DNA from: Notoacmeibacter sp. MSK16QG-6
Lineage (GTDB): Bacteria > Pseudomonadota > Alphaproteobacteria > Rhizobiales > Rhizobiaceae
Length of the DNA: 64,000 nt
Direction of reading: 5' to 3'
Assembly: GCF_024158145.1 (NCBI RefSeq)
Contig: NZ_JAMYXM010000001.1
Span: forward strand, 186,001 to 250,000
The notes beneath the pieces were generated by a model, which saw nothing but the letters and a program-made list of their open reading frames with translations, was not told the DNA's origin and did not search any database. The position numbers and the translations under genes were made by a program. Shown here in pieces: positions 8,656-17,681 of the stretch; within the stretch, counting starts at the first letter, position 1, and each line of letters opens with the position of its first letter.

Positions 8656-9161
8656 GGCTTCGCCCGCCGGCGCCCTTTGATGCCAGCCACGATGTCGCGC
8701 ATTTCTTTTCGGGGGAAGAACCTCTCGATCATTGGCTCAAAGAGCGGGCGCTGGGAAACCAACGTGACCGGTTTACCAGGACATTTGTCGTTGCGGACCA
8801 ATCCAAACGGGTCGTCGGCTATTATTCGCTAAGCGCCGGCGTGATCTTGCGAAAGGAGCTGCCTCGGCGTTTGGCCATCCATGGATCGCCGACCACAATT
8901 CCTGTGGCCCTTCTTGCACGGCTCGCGGTGGATCTGTCCATGCAAGGCAAAGGCCTCGGGCGAGCGCTTTTGGCTGATGCGATCCGAAAAATTCTTCTGG
9001 CCGCTGAGAATGTGGCCTTTCGAGCCATCATGGTCGATGCCCTTAACGATCAGGCACGATCATTCTATCTCCGTCTCGGTTTCGTCGAGACCCGTTTCGA
9101 TCCCCTAAAACTGGTCCTGCCCCTGCAGGACGCCATTCAATCGCTAAATGAGAAGCCATGA
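8652..9161 (+). CDS. GNAT family N-acetyltransferase toxin (TacT-like)
   Basis: This is a 169-residue acetyltransferase of the type that acetylates the amino group of charged tRNAs and stops translation. The acetyl-CoA loop reads Q98-x-K-G-x-G103 in LAVDLSMQGKGLGRALL, and the catalytic-type Tyr is Y139 in RSFYLRLGF. Pairing with an upstream DUF1778 gene and a 4-nt overlap is the standard toxin-antitoxin arrangement. Its stop also overlaps the ATG of the downstream aldo-keto reductase by 4 nt, so a metabolic gene may be coupled to the module. The tRNA target cannot be read from sequence. Confidence 0.88.
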   Translation: MRLRPPAPFDASHDVAHFFSGEEPLDHWLKERALGNQRDRFTRTFVVADQSKRVVGYYSLSAGVILRKELPRRLAIHGSPTTIPVALLARLAVDLSMQGKGLGRALLADAIRKILLAAENVAFRAIMVDALNDQARSFYLRLGFVETRFDPLKLVLPLQDAIQSLNEKP

Positions 9162-10204
9162 AAACCAAACCCCTCGGCCGTACCGGCATCACCGTCTCGC
9201 ACTTCTGTCTCGGCACCATGACATGGGGCAGCCAGAACTCCGAAGCCGAAGCCCACGGCCAGATGGACCGTGCGGCGGAGCGCGGCGTTAATTTCTTCGA
9301 CACGGCCGAGATGTATCCGACCACGCCGCGATCCGCAGAAACACTCGGCAAAACCGAAGAGCTGATCGGCACCTGGTGGGCAAAGAGCGGCAAGCGCGAC
9401 CAGATCGTGCTCGCCTCCAAAATCCTTGGAGAAGGCACTTCCATGGCGCGCAACGGCGCGCCCATCTCCGGCAAGACCATGCGTGAGGCGCTGGACGCTT
9501 CGCTGAAGCGACTCCAGACCGAATATGTCGACCTCTACCAACTGCACTGGCCCAATCGCGGCTCCTACCATTTCCGCAAGCACTGGACCTATGAGCCGTC
9601 CGACCAGAAGACCCAGCGCGAACTCGACCATTTCGTCGAGGTGCTTTCAACGGCGGACGAATTGATCCGAGAGGGCAAGATACGCGCGCTGGGCGTCTCG
9701 AACGACACGGCCTGGGGAATCATGCGCATGGTGCGGCTGGCCGAAGAGCGAGGCTTGCCGCGCATCGCCTCCGTGCAGAATGAATACAACCTGCTGAACC
9801 GACTGTTCGATACCGATCTGTCGGAAGTCGCCCACCATGAGGATGTCGGACTGCTCGCCTATTCGCCACTCGCCGCCGGTCTTCTTACTGGAAAATACGA
9901 TGGCGGCGCGGTGCCGGAGGGATCGCGCTGGGCTATCAATGGCGGTCTCGGCGGCCGCGAAGCGCCGCAAGGCATGAAGATGGCCGAAGCCTATAACTTG
10001 CTTGCCCGCCGCCACGGGCTCGATCCAGCCCAGATGGCGCTGGCCTTCGCCGCCAGCCGCCCCTTCATGACCAGCGTGATCATCGGCGCGACCTCCCTCG
10101 AACAGCTCGACAACGCGCTGGATGCTGCCGATCTGACGCTGTCGGACGAAGTAATGGAAGAGATCAACACCATCCGCAGATCCAATAATGGCCTGCCAAT
10201 CTGA
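9158..10204 (+). CDS. NADP(H)-dependent aldo-keto reductase, Tas-like
   Basis: This is an aldo-keto reductase of 348 residues with a TIM-barrel sequence pattern. The catalytic tetrad is visible as D48, Y53, K88 and H130 (FFDTAEMYP, LASKI, LYQLHWP). The N-terminal motif GTMTWGSQNSEAEAH strongly resembles E. coli Tas. The physiological substrate is unknown. It overlaps the toxin stop by 4 nt and is followed 2 bp later by the mug-type gene, so the two probably share a transcript. Confidence 0.9.
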   Translation: MKTKPLGRTGITVSHFCLGTMTWGSQNSEAEAHGQMDRAAERGVNFFDTAEMYPTTPRSAETLGKTEELIGTWWAKSGKRDQIVLASKILGEGTSMARNGAPISGKTMREALDASLKRLQTEYVDLYQLHWPNRGSYHFRKHWTYEPSDQKTQRELDHFVEVLSTADELIREGKIRALGVSNDTAWGIMRMVRLAEERGLPRIASVQNEYNLLNRLFDTDLSEVAHHEDVGLLAYSPLAAGLLTGKYDGGAVPEGSRWAINGGLGGREAPQGMKMAEAYNLLARRHGLDPAQMALAFAASRPFMTSVIIGATSLEQLDNALDAADLTLSDEVMEEINTIRRSNNGLPI

Positions 10205-10206
10205 CG

Positions 10207-10746
10207 ATGGGGGCACCGTCGCCGATCATCGAGGATGTCCTCGCGCCGGGTCTCGCACTCGTCTTTTGCGGCACCGCGCTTGGGCGCATCTCGGCGGAGC
10301 GGCGGGCCTATTACGCCAATCCCGGCAATTATTTCTGGCGAACGCTTCACGATGTGGGGCTTACGCCTGAGCGGATCGAGCCGGCCAATTATGCCAATGT
10401 CCTGCGGTACGGGATCGGCCTTACCGACCTTTGCAAAACGCATTTCGGACAGGACGCGGAATTGCCTGCCTCGGGGTTCGACACGGCAGGACTTGCTGCG
10501 AAGATCGATCTGTTTCAGCCGGCCCATCTCGCTTTTACCAGCAAGACAGCGGCGTCGATCTTTCTCGATCGACCGACGGGACAATTCCAATGTGGACCGC
10601 TTGGCAAATCGATCGGCAAAACAGAGATCTGGGCGCTCCCTTCACCCTCCGGTCAGGCCCGGCGATATTGGGATACCGCACCTTGGCAGGCGCTGGCGGA
10701 TGCCGTTAGCTCGGCTCATGCAGAGGGTTCGGCTTCCTCGGCGTAG
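10207..10746 (+). CDS. mug: Mismatch-specific DNA glycosylase, Mug/TDG family
   Basis: This is a 179-residue glycosylase of the Mug/TDG family, which removes uracil, ethenocytosine and related bases from mismatches. The N-terminal motif EDVLAPGLALVFCG (9-22) and the C-terminal loop LPSPSGQARR (144-153) align with Mug. In E. coli Mug the first loop is GINPG with catalytic Asn18; here it reads GTALG, so Ala24 occupies that position, while an Asn-Pro-Gly occurs later at 38-40. This looks like a variant subgroup that I recall from other alphaproteobacteria, and its base specificity may differ. It starts 2 bp after the aldo-keto reductase. Confidence 0.85.
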   Translation: MGAPSPIIEDVLAPGLALVFCGTALGRISAERRAYYANPGNYFWRTLHDVGLTPERIEPANYANVLRYGIGLTDLCKTHFGQDAELPASGFDTAGLAAKIDLFQPAHLAFTSKTAASIFLDRPTGQFQCGPLGKSIGKTEIWALPSPSGQARRYWDTAPWQALADAVSSAHAEGSASSA

Positions 10747-10767
10747 TTGATCGGCATGGCAGAAGCC

Positions 10768-11226
10768 TTACGCCATCTTCCTCCATCCGCCGCCCTCGCC
10801 CTGCTGCCAATAGGTAACATCGTGCCCTTCGGCTTTCAGGCTCTTCCACGCGGCGCGAGCATCGGCGAGTTGCGCTTCGTCATGGCCGTCGAACATCAGC
10901 ACAACGCGCTTATATGCCTCGATCCCATCACCCGGCATCGCGCCGCCACCGAGAAAACGCACCTGCGCGCCGTTGGCGTTGCCGCCTCCCACCGTCAGAA
11001 GGATTGGCTGATCGGCTGGCTCCATGTTTTTCGCCACGTCGACGCCGTGCGCGAGAAACGAGCCGTCCTGAAACGTCCACAAATGCGTATCGAGCGCGTC
11101 GCGCAGGCGCTCGTCCGGCACCTCGACCGCCGCACGCCAGCCGCGTGCGAGACTTTTTTCGAGCAATGTCGGCAAAGCGGCATGCAGCGTCGAGTCGGTC
11201 AGGTGATAGAACCAGATTTCCGCCAT
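10768..11226 (-). CDS. holC: DNA polymerase III chi subunit
   Basis: HolC is the chi subunit of the clamp-loader complex and links it to single-strand binding protein. The 152-residue protein has the family pattern: an N-terminal IWFYHLTDSTLHAALPTLLEKSLARGW, a central DTHLWTFQDGSFLAHG and a C-terminal DGHDEAQLADARAAWKSLKAEGHDVTYWQQ. It follows pepA by 7 bp on the same strand, the usual alphaproteobacterial pepA-holC order, and converges with mug. Confidence 0.93.
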   Translation of the reverse strand: MAEIWFYHLTDSTLHAALPTLLEKSLARGWRAAVEVPDERLRDALDTHLWTFQDGSFLAHGVDVAKNMEPADQPILLTVGGGNANGAQVRFLGGGAMPGDGIEAYKRVVLMFDGHDEAQLADARAAWKSLKAEGHDVTYWQQGEGGGWRKMA

Positions 11227-11233
11227 GCGCCTG

Positions 11234-12736
11234 TCAGGCTTCGCCGTCCTCGTAGTTGTCGCGGACCAGCCGATCGAGCAGCCGAACTCCGAAGCCGGAT
11301 GCCCAGCCGCTCGAAATTTCGTTTTTCGGCGAGCCCATCGCCGTGCCTGCGACGTCCAGATGAGCCCATGGCGTCTCGCCGACGAAACGCTTCAGAAACT
11401 GTGCGGCGGTAATGGAGCCGGCCGGGCGGCCTCCCGTGTTTTTCATATCGGCATTCTTGCTGTCGATCAGCTTGTCGTACGCGTCGCCCAACGGCAGTCG
11501 CCAGACTTTCTCGTTGGTTTTTTCGCCCGCCGCCATGAGATGGCCGGCCAGATCGTCGTCATTTGAAAAGAGGCCGGCATACTCATTACCAAGCGCGATG
11601 ATAACCGCGCCGGTAAGCGTCGCCAGATCGATCATGAATTTTGGATCGAAACGGTCGCGGACGTAATGGAGCGCATCTCCCAAAACGAGGCGACCTTCCG
11701 CATCGGTATTGATGACTTCGATGGTCTGGCCGCTCATTGAGGTGACGATGTCGCCCGGTCGCTGGGCCTTACCGTCAGGCATATTCTCGACCAATCCAAT
11801 CACGCCGACGACATTGGCTTTGGCCTTTCGGGCGGAAAGCGCGTGCATCAGGCCATAGACAGCCGCCGCGCCACCCATATCGCCCTTCATATCCTCCATG
11901 CCGCCGGCCGGCTTGATAGAGATGCCACCCGTATCGAAAACGACTCCCTTGCCGATAAAGGCGACAGGCTTTTCGCCTTCCGCACCGCCGTTCCAGCGCA
12001 TGACGACGAGTCGTGGCGGACGCTCCGAGCCTTGCGAAACGCCGAGAAGCGCGCCCATGCCAAGCTCTTCCATTTCCTTCCAGCCAAGAATTTCGACCTC
12101 GACGCCCTTTTCGCTTAGCTTCTCAGCCTTGTCGGCGAATTCGACTGGCCCGAGCACATTGGCCGGCAGATCGACAACCTCTCGGGCGGCCAGAACACCT
12201 TCTGCGACGCCCATGTGACTCTTCCAGGACGCAGTGGCCGCGTCAGGATCGTCGCACTGGATCGTCAGCTTGACCGCGCCTTCGTCGTTGTCCTCGTCAT
12301 CCGACTTCTTTTTGGTCTTGTACGTGTCGAAACTGTAGGACCGCATGAAAAAGCCCATCGCAAAGCGGACGACCTCGTCTGTCGAACACGGTCCGTCCGG
12401 CGCATCCAGCACCGCCGTCGCCGACTGTCCGGCGCGGAGCGCCGCATAGGCTGCGCCGCCAATACGTATAAAATCATGTTCCTGCCGCTTGTCGGCCGGG
12501 CCGACACCGATTGCGACGATCCTGGAGTAATTGGTTCCACCCGGCACCAAAATGTCGAGCTTGCCGGCAAGCTTGCCTTTGAATTTCATCTCCGCCGCCG
12601 CGCGGTCCAAAGCACTGTCAGGATCGCCTTCCTTCGCGCGTTCGGAGAAGACACCACCCTCGCCGGCCAGCAGAATCACGCACCCTTCTGTCGGTGTAGA
12701 AAACGGCGCGAAACGAATTTCTGGACGAAGCGACAT
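11234..12736 (-). CDS. pepA: Leucyl aminopeptidase (M17)
   Basis: PepA is a cytosolic dizinc aminopeptidase that clears N-terminal residues from peptides. The 500-residue protein starts at [16 protein letters not shown] upstream supports this start over an in-frame ATG 48 bases earlier. Active-site residues are in place: K263, D268, K275, D286, D345, E347 and R349 within NTDAEGRL (343-350). Length is normal. It is divergent from lptF, with a 249-bp intergenic region that must hold both promoters; no clear operator was seen there. Confidence 0.96.
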   Translation of the reverse strand: MSLRPEIRFAPFSTPTEGCVILLAGEGGVFSERAKEGDPDSALDRAAAEMKFKGKLAGKLDILVPGGTNYSRIVAIGVGPADKRQEHDFIRIGGAAYAALRAGQSATAVLDAPDGPCSTDEVVRFAMGFFMRSYSFDTYKTKKKSDDEDNDEGAVKLTIQCDDPDAATASWKSHMGVAEGVLAAREVVDLPANVLGPVEFADKAEKLSEKGVEVEILGWKEMEELGMGALLGVSQGSERPPRLVVMRWNGGAEGEKPVAFIGKGVVFDTGGISIKPAGGMEDMKGDMGGAAAVYGLMHALSARKAKANVVGVIGLVENMPDGKAQRPGDIVTSMSGQTIEVINTDAEGRLVLGDALHYVRDRFDPKFMIDLATLTGAVIIALGNEYAGLFSNDDDLAGHLMAAGEKTNEKVWRLPLGDAYDKLIDSKNADMKNTGGRPAGSITAAQFLKRFVGETPWAHLDVAGTAMGSPKNEISSGWASGFGVRLLDRLVRDNYEDGEA

Positions 12737-12985
12737 GATGAACTGAACCTTTCTGATCGGCATTCTAGCAAGCCGTCCGATCATCTGGTCAGAAGAGCTG
12801 CTTATGCAAGGGCAGGCCGATTGTTTTGCCTTTGACGAAAGGCATATATCTGCTGCTCATGCCGGGTGACGATCCGTGCCGATGCCATTCTTCCGGCGTT
12901 AACCAAGCTTCTTGTCGCCTCATTTGCCATTTGCGTTCAAATTAGCGAAAAGCCGACCTGTTTCCGGTCCTGATCCTGGGCACTC

Positions 12986-14119
12986 ATGAATATCCTCAAC
13001 CGTTACATCGCCGTGCGAATCGCCAAGACGGTGCTGATCACACTGGCGCTGAGCCTGGGCGTGGTCTGGATGACGGAAGCCATTGGTCGCCTGGAACTTG
13101 TGACCGACAATGGCAGCGGTCTGGTTTTCGTGAAGGTCGCTTCGCTTCTGCTGCCGGGCATCGTGCCCGATACGCTGCCATTCGCGCTTGCTATTGCTGT
13201 CGCGCTGACCTTGCACGGCATGAATCGTGACAGCGAACTGGCGGTCATCGCCAATTCAGGCGGCGGCCGGCGTCAGCTATTGCGACCGGTTTTTATCGTT
13301 GCGCTGATCTGCGCGGCGGCGGCGGCCTATATTCAGAACGTCGTGTCGCCAGCAAGCTGGCGGGAGGTGCGTACGCTGATCGCCGAATCGAGCGCAGAGC
13401 TCATTCTCTTCGCGCTGCAGGAAAACAGCAGTCGCACCCTGCCCGGTGGCATTACCATTCAGATCGGCGCGCGGGACACCGAAGGCCAACTCACGTCCAT
13501 TCTTATCGCCGACAAGCGCAACCCCAATGATCCAACTGTCATCTATGCCGACAAGGCGGTTGTCGACAAACAGCGGGCCGAGCCGATTCTGTCGCTGCGC
13601 GACGGTCAGATCCATCGCGGCAAGGGCCAGGACGTGTCGATCATCAATTTCGACCGCTACGGTATCAGCCTTTACGATTTTACCGGGACCGATTCCAAAG
13701 GGGTCTCTTTCGGCAACAAGGAGGCGCCGTTTTCGATTCTGGCGGGGCTGGAACCGGTTCAGCCGCCCTATCGCGACACGCCGGATTCCTATCGCAAGGA
13801 GATGCATGTCCGCCTGACATCTTGGATCTATTGCTTCACATTCGCGGCATTGACCCTCGCCGCCCTCGGTCAACCACGGACGAACCGAAGTCAGGGCATG
13901 GGTATCGTGCCGCCGCTGCTGGTTGCACTCGTCATACGCTGGCTCGGCTTCACCGTCGAAGACGCGGCGGCCGGAGCGCCCGAACTCATTCCCTTCATCT
14001 ATCTCATTCCGATCGCCAGCATGCTTGTCTTTCTGTGGATATTCATGTCCGGACGAGCGCTGTTCGGCGGGCTATCGATGTCGAGGCTCACCTTCAGACG
14101 TAAAGCGCTGGCGGCATGA
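12986..14119 (+). CDS. lptF: LPS export ABC transporter permease LptF
   Basis: LptF is one of the two inner-membrane permeases of LptB2FGC, which extracts LPS and hands it to the periplasmic bridge. The 377-residue protein has the six-helix layout: helices near 15-35, 50-75 and 95-120, then a periplasmic beta-jellyroll domain (about 125-270) and three C-terminal helices. It overlaps lptG by 4 nt (ATGA), giving 1:1 coupled translation. lptB and lptC are not in this window. Confidence 0.95.
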   Translation: MNILNRYIAVRIAKTVLITLALSLGVVWMTEAIGRLELVTDNGSGLVFVKVASLLLPGIVPDTLPFALAIAVALTLHGMNRDSELAVIANSGGGRRQLLRPVFIVALICAAAAAYIQNVVSPASWREVRTLIAESSAELILFALQENSSRTLPGGITIQIGARDTEGQLTSILIADKRNPNDPTVIYADKAVVDKQRAEPILSLRDGQIHRGKGQDVSIINFDRYGISLYDFTGTDSKGVSFGNKEAPFSILAGLEPVQPPYRDTPDSYRKEMHVRLTSWIYCFTFAALTLAALGQPRTNRSQGMGIVPPLLVALVIRWLGFTVEDAAAGAPELIPFIYLIPIASMLVFLWIFMSGRALFGGLSMSRLTFRRKALAA

Positions 14120-15192
14120 AGATACTCCTCCTCCAGCGTTACATGTTCTGGCATTTCCTGAAGAGCGTTGCCGTTCTGGCAGTGATCGCACTCGCTCTCG
14201 CCTTCATCGTCGATTTTGTCGAAGTCGCCGATCGCTATGCCGACCGGGAAAGTGTGACCACCGCCATTCTGGTCGGGATTACAGGGAACCGAATCTTGCA
14301 ACTCGTTTCCGATATCATCCCCTTCGTCATTCTGCTGGCGGCTGTCATGCATTTCTCCTCGCTCAACAGGAGGCTGGAACTTGTAGTGGCCCGAGCTGGC
14401 GGGATGAGCGTGTGGCAATTCGTTGCGCCTGCGATAGCCGGTGCCTTTCTTGTCGGTGTGGTCACTATTTTGTTGATCGGTCCGCTCACGACCTATTCGA
14501 CCGAATGGATCGCGCTTGCGACCGGCCAGAAAAGTACGACGCTCGGCGAGCGACGCTCTCTCTGGCTGCGCGAGCGGACCGATGCCGGGACCCGTGTGAT
14601 CGGCGGCACCGTAGAAGGATCGGCGCCTGACGCCATCTACGAGGTCACGGTTTTGGATATCGGCAAGGACGGAGCGGTCAAAAGGCGGATCGATGCGGAC
14701 CGCGCCGTCATCGCCGATAACAAGATGGTTCTCGATGGTGTGGTCGAGCGACCGATCGGCGGTCGCATGGTCGTGCGCGAAACGATCGATTTTCCGACCG
14801 ATGTGACACCGGCGCGTCTCAAGCCGCGAGAGATCGATCCAAGACGGCTTGCCTTGACCGACATTCCCGCCGCCGAAAGCGATGCCGAAGCAAGAGGCGC
14901 CAGCGTGGCTCCGTTACGCACACGTATGCATCAGTTGCTCGCAAAACCCATCACTTTGATTGTGATGGTTATCTTTGCTGCAACAGTCGCCGTAAAATTC
15001 GAACGCACCGGACCCGTTTTGCGGCTCATAGCCGGTGGCGTCGCCGCAGGCTTTCTGCTTTATGTCGTCTCGGTGCTGTCGGAAGGGTTCGGCAGCGCGG
15101 GGCTGATTGCGCCTGCCATTGCGGTGTGGGTACCGATTCTCGTGGCGGGTTTGATGGGGACTGCTTTCCTTATCCAGAGGGAGGACGGCTAA
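14116..15192 (+). CDS. lptG: LPS export ABC transporter permease LptG
   Basis: LptG is the partner permease of LptF. The 358-residue protein repeats the architecture of three N-terminal helices, a periplasmic domain (about 125-265) and three C-terminal helices ending VPILVAGLMGTAFLIQ. It is coupled to lptF by a 4-nt overlap, and lptD begins directly after its stop. The run lptF-lptG-lptD therefore encodes inner- and outer-membrane ends of the same LPS transport machine. Confidence 0.95.
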   Translation: MKILLLQRYMFWHFLKSVAVLAVIALALAFIVDFVEVADRYADRESVTTAILVGITGNRILQLVSDIIPFVILLAAVMHFSSLNRRLELVVARAGGMSVWQFVAPAIAGAFLVGVVTILLIGPLTTYSTEWIALATGQKSTTLGERRSLWLRERTDAGTRVIGGTVEGSAPDAIYEVTVLDIGKDGAVKRRIDADRAVIADNKMVLDGVVERPIGGRMVVRETIDFPTDVTPARLKPREIDPRRLALTDIPAAESDAEARGASVAPLRTRMHQLLAKPITLIVMVIFAATVAVKFERTGPVLRLIAGGVAAGFLLYVVSVLSEGFGSAGLIAPAIAVWVPILVAGLMGTAFLIQREDG

Positions 15193-17574
15193 GTGCGGGT
15201 TTGGCGTGGCAGGCGGCGTTCTGCAGTGCGAGGTTTGACCGCACTGCTGCTTGCGAGTGCGCTCGCCGGCCCTGTTGTTGCCGCCGCAGCTGCTCCCGTT
15301 GCTACCTCCAATGTCAACCTCGCTTCAGCGCTCGGTGCTCCCGATCCCGAGCGGATGCTGATCGAAGCCAACACGCTGGAATACGATATCGATAACGGCA
15401 TCGTCTCCATCTACGGAGCGGTGCGGATTTATTATCAAGGCAATTCGATCGTCGCGGATCGCGTGATCTACGATCAGAAGGGCGGCAAGCTGCAGGCTGT
15501 CGGCAATGTCGAACTCATCCAGCCCGATGGAACGATCATCAATGCCGCGGCTCTGGATATCACGGACGATTTCGCCAATGGGTTCGTTAACGCCCTTCGG
15601 GTAACGACGCCGAACAGGACGTTTTTCGGCGCGCAAAGTGCCGTTCGCCAACCGGGCGACGTCACTATCTTCAACTCTGCCGTCTATACCGCATGTGAGC
15701 CCTGCGAAAAAAACCCCGACAAACCTCCGATCTGGCGCATCAAGAGCCGCCGCGTGATCTGGGATGGCGAGGAAAAGACCGTCACGTTCGATGACGCCAC
15801 TTTCGACTTTCTCGGCGTGCCGCTGTTTCGCGTAGGCAGCTTCACCACCGACGATCCTACCGTCGTGAGGAAAAGCGGTTTTCTTTTCCCGACTTTCGGC
15901 AATTCGAGCACGCTCGGCTATTCGCTCGCCGTGCCCTATTATTTCGCGCTGTCCCCCTCATCGGAAGCGATCATCAAGCCGGTGGTCTATTCGAAACAGG
16001 GGCTGCTGCTTTCCGGCTATTACGCACGCCGGTTCGAGAACGGCACTGCGTCCATCACGGCGGCCGGCATTCGGCAGTTAAAGCCGTCATCCTTTGGCGA
16101 CAACAATATCAGCCAAGGCCGCGAGTGGCGCGCTATGGTCGGCACCAAAGGCCAGTTCACGCTCAACAAGAATTTCGTTTTCGGCTGGGATCTTCTTGCT
16201 CAAACCGACAAGAATTTTTCCAAGCTGTATCAGATCGATAGCTATTCCCAATACGAGCGCGCTTCTGAAGTCTGGCTTGAGGGCAGCAATGACCGCAACT
16301 TGCTCGATCTCCGCGCGGGTCGGTTTCAAATTCAGGAAGCCGTCGAAGACGACGCTACGTCAGCCCGCCATCGCAGCCAGCCCTGGTTCCTGCCGAGCGT
16401 CGACTACCGCCGGGTGGATGAGGACGTTGCCGGCGGCGAGATCCACACAAGGGTCAACAGTCGCACCATCTATCGGGAGCGACTGCGAACCTACAATGAT
16501 GAAGACGACATTGATTTGGTCGGTGTGCCCGGGCCGGAAGGTCTTTCCAGCCGGCTTACCGCGCAGAGCACCTGGCGACGCCAGTTCATCACGGAACAGG
16601 GCCTGGTCGTAACGCCTCTTCTGTCGGGTCGTGCTGATATTATCGGCACAGACTTTTCTGACGACACGAAAACGGCGCTTGGGACGCTCGCGGCCAATCA
16701 GGGCACAAGTTACGAGGATCGCGACCTTGTCGCGCGCGGCATGGCGACCGCGGCGGTTCAGGTTAGCTATCCGTTTCTGTTTTCGACGGTAGGATCGTCA
16801 CACATCGTCGAGCCTGTCGGTCAACTGATCGTGCGGCCCGACGCCGCCTATCAATCGACCTTCGGTTTGCCAAACGAAGATGCGCAGGCGCTGACGTTCA
16901 CGGCCGCGAATCTTTTCGACATCGATAAGTTCAGCGGTCTGGATCGCATGGAAGGCGGCACGCGGGCGAATGTCGGACTACGCTATGTAGGAACGTTCGA
17001 TAATGGCTGGCGAGCGGATGCCATCCTCGGTCAATCCTATCATCTGGCCGGCGAAAATCCTTTCGCGCAGCCCGATCTCGTTCAAACCGGCGCATTCTCC
17101 GGGCTGGAGGACGATGTCTCGGATGTCGTCGCGCAATTCAGCCTAAGTTCACCCAACGGTTTTCAGGCCAGTGTCGATACCCGCATCAGCAAGGACGATG
17201 GCGATCCGGACCGCTTGGCCGCGCGTCTATCCTACGTATCGGATCGGTGGAGCGCGGGCGTGGGGTACAGTTCGATCGCTGCGCAGCCCGGCTACGGGCT
17301 CTACGACAGAAATGAAGAGCTGAGTGCAGCGGCTTCGCTGAAGTTCGCGGATCACTGGACCGCATTCGGCAAGGCCGCCTACAACTTCAAGCAGGACTAC
17401 ATTTCAACGGCTACGACCGGTCTGTCCTATGAGGATAGTTGTTATATCTTTGCCGGCGCCTACAAGCTGACTCGTAGCGGATCGACCGATTTACAGCATG
17501 ATTTCAAGGTGTTCATGTCCTTCCGCACCCTGGTCGACATCGGAACCGATGCCCGCCCAAGTTTCGACCAATAA
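15193..17574 (+). CDS. lptD: LPS assembly outer-membrane protein LptD
   Basis: LptD forms the outer-membrane pore that inserts LPS in the outer leaflet, with LptE where present. The 793-residue precursor starts at a GTG directly after lptG. A signal peptide (RR at 7-9, hydrophobic 14-33 and AAAA) precedes an OstA/LptA-like beta-jellyroll domain (about 55-165: IEANTLEYDIDNGIVSIYGAV). The rest is a predicted 26-strand-type barrel ending in an aromatic-poor C terminus. Cys168 and Cys171 (CEPC) and Cys750 are the cysteines available for disulfide maturation. Confidence 0.94.
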   Translation: MRVWRGRRRSAVRGLTALLLASALAGPVVAAAAAPVATSNVNLASALGAPDPERMLIEANTLEYDIDNGIVSIYGAVRIYYQGNSIVADRVIYDQKGGKLQAVGNVELIQPDGTIINAAALDITDDFANGFVNALRVTTPNRTFFGAQSAVRQPGDVTIFNSAVYTACEPCEKNPDKPPIWRIKSRRVIWDGEEKTVTFDDATFDFLGVPLFRVGSFTTDDPTVVRKSGFLFPTFGNSSTLGYSLAVPYYFALSPSSEAIIKPVVYSKQGLLLSGYYARRFENGTASITAAGIRQLKPSSFGDNNISQGREWRAMVGTKGQFTLNKNFVFGWDLLAQTDKNFSKLYQIDSYSQYERASEVWLEGSNDRNLLDLRAGRFQIQEAVEDDATSARHRSQPWFLPSVDYRRVDEDVAGGEIHTRVNSRTIYRERLRTYNDEDDIDLVGVPGPEGLSSRLTAQSTWRRQFITEQGLVVTPLLSGRADIIGTDFSDDTKTALGTLAANQGTSYEDRDLVARGMATAAVQVSYPFLFSTVGSSHIVEPVGQLIVRPDAAYQSTFGLPNEDAQALTFTAANLFDIDKFSGLDRMEGGTRANVGLRYVGTFDNGWRADAILGQSYHLAGENPFAQPDLVQTGAFSGLEDDVSDVVAQFSLSSPNGFQASVDTRISKDDGDPDRLAARLSYVSDRWSAGVGYSSIAAQPGYGLYDRNEELSAAASLKFADHWTAFGKAAYNFKQDYISTATTGLSYEDSCYIFAGAYKLTRSGSTDLQHDFKVFMSFRTLVDIGTDARPSFDQ

Positions 17575-17681
17575 AGCGGCACAACCTTCTGCCGATCATG
17601 CTTTCGCCTTATAAGATAGGCATCGGTGGGGCCATGCCGCACCCTTGCGACAAATATCAGACGATCAATGCCGGAGCCGCC

